Shown here one piece after another: positions 6,785-9,419 of a DNA stretch of 9,419 nt (position 1 is its first letter; each line of letters begins with the position of its first letter). The DNA is from Patescibacteria group bacterium. GTDB taxonomy: Bacteria; Patescibacteriota; Minisyncoccia; Minisyncoccales; JASEJS01. Position numbers and translations under genes: made by a program. The stretch covers positions 1 to 9,419 of the forward strand of contig JASEJS010000024.1 in the NCBI GenBank assembly GCA_030016765.1. Direction: 5' to 3'. The notes beneath the pieces were generated by a model. That model was not told where the DNA came from, did no database searches, and saw only the letters and a list, made by a program, of their open reading frames with translations.

Positions 6785-7242
6785 ATTCCTTCTTCCCTTA
6801 GCCTTCCCTTTCGCCAAAACCTGGCTTGGGGAGCTAATTTTAATTCTTTTTTTAAAACTCTAACTCTTCTTTTAGTCAAAGCACTGGTTTTAGTTAAAAC
6901 TTTCTCTTTATATTGTTTTAGTTGCCGTTGCAATTCATCTTTTACTTCAGTAATCGCTGCTTTTAAATTCTCAGATTGGGCAGTAGCTCTTAAACTTCTT
7001 TTTGGAAATCTCATTTGGCATTCCACCCAAAAAACCGGTCCCTTTTTATGATGAAGGCTTTCTTTACCGATTTCTACCCAGGCCTCCACTCTTGGTTTTC
7101 CTTTACCAAAGAAATGATTAAAATATTCTTCTTTGTTCTGTAAAATTTTTGAAAATTTTTCAAGGGAATCAAGCTCCATTTGAATCCATTCTCGAAGAGT
7201 CGGATTTAATTTTACATTTTTTGTTTTAATTACAATCTTCAT
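6781..7242 (-). CDS. raiA: Ribosome hibernation promoting factor, RaiA/HPF family
   Basis: Members of this family bind the decoding region of the 30S subunit and keep idle ribosomes inactive in stationary phase. The 153-residue protein starts MKIVIKTKNVKLNPTLREWI, as in the family's first strand and helix. It has the later strands VEAWVEIGKES (52-62) and VFWVECQMRFPKRSLRA (70-86), and the second helix NLKAAITEVKDELQRQLKQYK (92-112). The tail (113-153) is very basic (TKRRVRVLKKELK...RFWRKGRLREEG) and does not look like the dimerisation domain of long HPF. The gene lies between the two speD homologues and overlaps the second by 4 nt, so it is translated together with a polyamine gene. TATTAT 8 nt before the ATG may be a -10; no SD is seen. 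Confidence 0.92.
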   Translation of the reverse strand: MKIVIKTKNVKLNPTLREWIQMELDSLEKFSKILQNKEEYFNHFFGKGKPRVEAWVEIGKESLHHKKGPVFWVECQMRFPKRSLRATAQSENLKAAITEVKDELQRQLKQYKEKVLTKTSALTKRRVRVLKKELKLAPQARFWRKGRLREEGI

Positions 7243-7334
7243 CGCTATTAATAATAAAAGGAATTTCTGATAATTTGATAAAATTTCTCCAGAATTTTTA
7301 TTGAGCTTAAACCTTTCTGTTCCAAAACCAAAAT

Positions 7335-7748
7335 TTACCTATTTTTCTCTATATTAATGAATTTTCCTCTCTTTATTTCTTTTATTTCAATTTTTTTAGG
7401 CTGAAATTCTTTTTTTAGATAATCCAAAGCTTTTTTTGGAGTAGTCTTATCTCCACAAGTATAAATATCTATAGCTAAATAATTAAATTCCGGCCAGGAA
7501 TGCAAAGCGATGTGACTTTCAGCTAATAAAATAACCCCAGTAATTCCCTGAGGATTAAATTTATGAATAGCAACTTTTAATGGAGTATTATTTGCTTCCT
7601 TAACTGCTTTGATTAAAATTTTTTTAATTTTATTTGGATCCTCAATAATCTTTCCATACCAAAAATCGGCAATAAGATGAATGCCAGAATATTTTGAATT
7701 TTTTTTGGTTATTATCCATTGAATGGACCTCTTTGTTTTTTTGGTCAT
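7335..7748 (-). CDS. speD: S-adenosylmethionine decarboxylase proenzyme
   Basis: This pyruvoyl enzyme decarboxylates AdoMet to supply the aminopropyl donor used by SpeE. The 137-residue product has the prokaryotic class signature: LAESHIALHSWPEF (75-88), then IDIYTCGD (93-100). Ser78 in ESH is the self-cleavage and pyruvoyl residue, His83 the proton-transfer residue and Cys98 the catalytic acid. The +5 and +20 spacings equal those of the Thermotoga enzyme (Ser63, His68, Cys83). Cleavage before Ser78 would give beta and alpha chains. I chose the ATG at 7748; a TTG at 7769 would add seven residues and lies inside the folded leader. No SD is present, and the ATG is 6 nt after the closing stem of that leader. 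Confidence 0.94.
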   Translation of the reverse strand: MTKKTKRSIQWIITKKNSKYSGIHLIADFWYGKIIEDPNKIKKILIKAVKEANNTPLKVAIHKFNPQGITGVILLAESHIALHSWPEFNYLAIDIYTCGDKTTPKKALDYLKKEFQPKKIEIKEIKRGKFINIEKNR

Positions 7749-7754
7749 AAATTT

Positions 7755-7844
7755 CAATCGCTTTACCAAGTAGATAGTTTATTATCTACATAGCAGTTCT
7801 CAACTATTTTGTTGAGAAAAACAAAGAGCTAAAAAAAGCGATTG
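7755..7844 (-). promoter_or_regulatory. Folded 5' leader of speD (three-stem element, candidate riboswitch or thermosensor)
   Basis: In the 107-nt gap before speD, a perfect 10-bp closing stem (CAAUCGCUUU, 7844-7835, with AAAGCGAUUG, 7764-7755) encloses two perfect hairpins. One has an 8-bp stem and 6-nt loop (7818-7797, arms UUCUCAAC/GUUGAGAA). The other has a 7-bp stem and 6-nt loop (7789-7770, arms GUAGAUA/UAUCUAC). A 4-bp UAGC/GCUA pairing can extend the first. Neither hairpin is followed by a U-tract, so it is not a simple terminator. The closing stem ends 6 nt before the speD ATG, so folding could block initiation. I do not match it to a known riboswitch class. Confidence 0.6.
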
Positions 7845-7855
7845 GAACTTTTTTG

Positions 7856-8884
7856 CTATTTTTTTTCTTCCAGTTTTACTTTTAAAGTTATTTCTTTCCC
7901 TTCTCTTAAAACCTTTAGAGAGATTTCTTCACCAACTCGATATTTTTGTAATAAGTGAGCTAAGGGATTTTCTTCAGTAATTTTTTCTCCATTCATTTCC
8001 AAAATTATATCATATTCTTTTAGGCCAGCTTTATCAGCAGCTGATCCTTTAACCACTGCCTCTTCTCCGAAGGTTTCTCTGACGATTAAGGCTCCATAAT
8101 CTACAGGAAGTTTATGCAATCCGGCTAACTCTTTATTTAAAACCACATATCTTACTCCCAAAAATGGCCTTATGATCTTCCCATATTTCTTCACTTCTTC
8201 CAAATCTTTTTTGGCATAATTAATTGGAATAGCAAAACCAATGTTTTGAGCTCCCATCACCATGGCAGTGTTAATTCCAATCACCTTTCCTTCCATATTT
8301 ACTAATGGTCCTCCTGAATTACCAGGATTAATGGCAGCATCAGTTTGGATTAATCCTCTTAACTGGGCAGCTTTTCTATCAATCAAACCTCCATAAGCTG
8401 TGATTGCTCGGCTTTTCCCAGAGACAATTCCGGCACTGACAGTATCGTGAAATTCTCCTAAGGCATTGCCTACTGCTATCACTTGTTCTCCCAATTCAAT
8501 TTTATCTGAATCTCCCAATTCCAAATAAGGAAAATTCTTCACATTGATTTTTAAAATGGCAATATCATTGATTGGATCTCTGGATATCACTTTAGCTGGA
8601 TATCTTTTCTTTGGCTCAAAAATTACGGTATAATCCGCTTCTGGATCTGCCACCACATGGGAACTAGTAATAATGTAGCCATCCGGAGAGACTATAAAAC
8701 CTGAACCTCCTCCAATTTTTGTTTTTTTTCTTCCTTTCTCAAATCTGGGAATAATAAATTCTTCACCTCCAAATGGAAAAAAATAAAATCCTTCTACTTT
8801 AGGCAAGTCTTTGGTAATAACAATAGTGATTACAGCTGGACAAACTTTTTTGGCTATTTCGACAAATGTTGATTTTTCAACCAT
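7856..8884 (-). CDS. HtrA/DegP-type trypsin-like serine protease with PDZ domain
   Basis: A 342-residue S1C-family protease of quality-control type. The catalytic triad is His76 (TSSHVVAD), Asp107 (RDPINDIAIL) and Ser190 (INPGNSGGP, residues 185-193). IQTDAAINPG and the later GFAIP (216-220) are typical of HtrA. A single PDZ domain follows at about 240-340 (FLGVRYV...GSAADKAGLKEYDIILEMNGE). No N-terminal signal peptide or membrane anchor is visible: the protein begins MVEKSTFVEIAKKVCPAV, and an in-frame TAA lies two codons upstream, so the start at 8884 cannot be extended. It may be cytoplasmic or have lost its anchor. The promoter is divergent from that of the tRNA unit. About 107 nt separate it from speD, with no terminator seen. 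Confidence 0.94.
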   Translation of the reverse strand: MVEKSTFVEIAKKVCPAVITIVITKDLPKVEGFYFFPFGGEEFIIPRFEKGRKKTKIGGGSGFIVSPDGYIITSSHVVADPEADYTVIFEPKKRYPAKVISRDPINDIAILKINVKNFPYLELGDSDKIELGEQVIAVGNALGEFHDTVSAGIVSGKSRAITAYGGLIDRKAAQLRGLIQTDAAINPGNSGGPLVNMEGKVIGINTAMVMGAQNIGFAIPINYAKKDLEEVKKYGKIIRPFLGVRYVVLNKELAGLHKLPVDYGALIVRETFGEEAVVKGSAADKAGLKEYDIILEMNGEKITEENPLAHLLQKYRVGEEISLKVLREGKEITLKVKLEEKK

Positions 8885-8892
8885 ATATTTTT

Positions 8893-8920
8893 ATTTTATT
8901 ATAATAAAAAACCTTGTCAA
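8893..8920 (-). promoter_or_regulatory. Promoter of the htrA-type gene
   Basis: A perfect -35 TTGACA (8920-8915), a 16-nt spacer and a -10 TAAAAT (8898-8893), ending 8 nt before the ATG. A perfect TATAAT also lies at 8903-8898, but only 11 nt from the -35. The -35 overlaps that of the plus-strand promoter. Confidence 0.65.
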
Positions 8921-8925
8921 CAAGG
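8912..8925. promoter_or_regulatory. 14-bp palindrome over both divergent -35 boxes (possible operator)
   Basis: CCTTGT and ACAAGG are 6-bp inverted arms around a 2-bp centre, covering the -35 boxes of both promoters. It could be a repressor site. It may also partly result from TTGACA-like boxes meeting head to head. Confidence 0.4.
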
Positions 8926-8942
8926 GGAAAACTTGCTAAAAT
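8914..8942 (+). promoter_or_regulatory. Promoter of the structured RNA and tRNA unit
   Basis: -35 TTGTCA (8914-8919), an exact 17-nt spacer and -10 TAAAAT (8937-8942). Transcription should begin near 8949, at the foot of the hairpin 8951-8979, so the structured segment would be the 5' end of the tRNA transcript. Confidence 0.7.
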
Positions 8943-8950
8943 AATTGAGG

Positions 8951-9057
8951 TCTCCAAAATCTCAAAGAGATTTTGGAGAGAAGCGGACTCAGGGCGAACG
9001 AAGCTCTTTGAATTGCGATAGCAATTCAAATGCGATGTGGGCCCTGATTGGACGCAA
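8951..9057 (+). ncRNA. Structured RNA segment ahead of the tRNA genes (unidentified)
   Basis: A GC-richer island in AT-rich DNA. First is a perfect 13-bp hairpin with an AAA loop (8951-8979). Then a long imperfect hairpin: TCAGGGC (8989-8995) pairs with GCCCTGA (9041-9047), inside it sits a purine-rich internal loop (GAACGAA opposite GAUGUGG), and a perfect 10-bp stem TTTGAATTGC/GCAATTCAAA closes on a GATA loop (9007-9030). No coding frame is evident and no U-tract follows. A good promoter points into it. It may be a small RNA, a processed tRNA leader, or a palindromic dispersed repeat; I do not recognise the family. Confidence 0.5.
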
Positions 9058-9129
9058 GCCCCTGTAGTTCAACGGAGAGAACAGAATCCTCCTAAGGTTC
9101 GGATACAGGTTCGATTCCTGTCAGGGGCA
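9058..9129 (+). tRNA. tRNA-Arg (anticodon CCU)
   Basis: A complete cloverleaf: acceptor GCCCCTG/CAGGGGC, D stem GTTC/GAAC, anticodon stem GAATC/GGTTC with loop CTCCTAA (anticodon CCT, reads AGG), T stem ACAGG/CCTGT with TTCGATT, discriminator A. The CCA end is not encoded. Confidence 0.95.
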
Positions 9130-9167
9130 CAAAAAAGGATCCCTATACTTTGTATTAAGAAAAGCAG

Positions 9168-9240
9168 GGGCCCATGGCGCAGTTGGTAGCGCGCGGCATT
9201 GGCATTGCCGAGGTCGAGGGTTCGAGTCCCTCTGGGTCCA
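9168..9240 (+). tRNA. tRNA-Ala (anticodon GGC)
   Basis: Acceptor GGGCCCA/TGGGTCC includes the G3:U70 pair that marks tRNA-Ala. D stem GCGC/GCGC, anticodon stem CGGCA/TGCCG with loop TTGGCAT (anticodon GGC), T arm GAGGG-TTCGAGT-CCCTC, discriminator A. No encoded CCA. Confidence 0.97.
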
Positions 9241-9257
9241 CAAATATTTTTTATTTT

Positions 9258-9339
9258 GGAGGAGTGACAGAATGGCAATGTGATAGTTTCGAAAACTATT
9301 GGGAGAAATCCCTTGCAGGTTCGAGTCCTGCCTCCTCCG
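9258..9339 (+). tRNA. tRNA-Ser (anticodon CGA)
   Basis: Acceptor GGAGGAG/CTCCTCC with discriminator G. Anticodon stem ATAGT/ACTAT with loop TTCGAAA (anticodon CGA, reads UCG). A long variable arm (GGGAGAAATCCC) is typical of class II tRNAs, and the T arm is GCAGG-TTCGAGT-CCTGC. No encoded CCA. Confidence 0.96.
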
Positions 9340-9368
9340 CCTTCATTCTCAGCAGAGTATATTTAAAT

Positions 9369-9419
9369 ATGTTTAATTTTTTCAAAAAAAGGAAAAAGGA
9401 GCCAGAGAATTTTCAAGAG
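9369..9419 (+). CDS. Start of a protein gene cut by the window edge
   Basis: An ATG opens a frame of 17 codons that runs off the end (MFNFFKKRKKEPENFQE). The hydrophobic-then-basic start is common in several bacterial families, so no function can be given. TATATT (9358-9363) 5 nt upstream may be a -10; no SD is visible. It follows tRNA-Ser by about 30 nt on the same strand. Confidence 0.45.
   Translation, partial: MFNFFKKRKKEPENFQE

Noticed and set aside
7797..7818. The 8-bp hairpin as a terminator for htrA
   Set aside because: On the minus strand it is followed by CTGCTAT, not a U-tract; it fits better as part of the speD leader fold.
9069..9278. Minus-strand 69-codon open frame across the tRNA genes
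   Set aside because: It is antisense to tRNA-Arg and tRNA-Ala; peptides like GTRTLDLGNANAARYQLRHG are well-known spurious translations of tRNA genes.
1..9419. CRISPR array, insertion sequence or prophage genes
   Set aside because: No regularly spaced repeats, transposase, integrase or phage structural gene was seen; the only notable direct repeat is the 35-bp pair around hicBA.
1..9419. Alternative genetic code (UGA as Gly)
   Set aside because: TGA ends raiA, speE and the mobile-domain gene exactly where their families end, and raiA and the mobile-domain gene end in ATGA overlaps with the next gene.

Overview
The window is AT-rich bacterial DNA from a compact, densely packed genome. Several features point to the Candidate Phyla Radiation (Patescibacteria, Parcubacteria-like): short intergenic gaps, many genes without a Shine-Dalgarno (SD) site, tRNA genes without an encoded CCA end, a SecA with a stretched C-terminal zinc motif and a short C-terminal region, and a SpeD paralogue of the type known from such lineages. 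This placement is inference. UGA ends several clear genes (raiA, speE, the mobile-domain gene), so the standard bacterial code applies, not the UGA=Gly code of Gracilibacteria/SR1.

Layout: every clear complete protein gene is on the minus strand, so transcription runs from high to low coordinates. At the right end is a plus-strand unit: a promoter (8914-8942), a strongly structured RNA segment (8951-9057), tRNA-Arg(CCU), tRNA-Ala(GGC), tRNA-Ser(CGA) and the start of a truncated plus-strand gene. It is divergent from an HtrA-type protease gene, and the two promoters share overlapping -35 boxes inside a 14-bp palindrome.

Below htrA lies a polyamine cluster: an unusual folded leader, speD (AdoMet decarboxylase), raiA/hpf (ribosome hibernation factor), a second and divergent pyruvoyl SpeD-like decarboxylase overlapping raiA by 4 nt, and speE (aminopropyltransferase). 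Together these could take an amino acid to spermidine or a similar polyamine if the second SpeD homologue decarboxylates ornithine or arginine. Next come a self-contained GNAT acetyltransferase unit with its own promoter, SD and terminator, and a decayed remnant that looks like a SAM hydroxide adenosyltransferase (DUF62) gene ending in a terminator.

The left third holds secA, then a hicBA toxin-antitoxin pair, then a stand-alone PEP-utilising-enzyme mobile (phosphohistidine) domain overlapping by 4 nt an unrecognised 362-residue protein. The hicBA pair sits between two perfect 35-bp direct repeats. The repeat is the first part of the mobile-domain gene, and the orphan copy begins 1 nt after the secA stop. 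The simplest reading is that hicBA, with its own promoter, inserted between secA and the mobile-domain gene and left a duplicated gene start behind.
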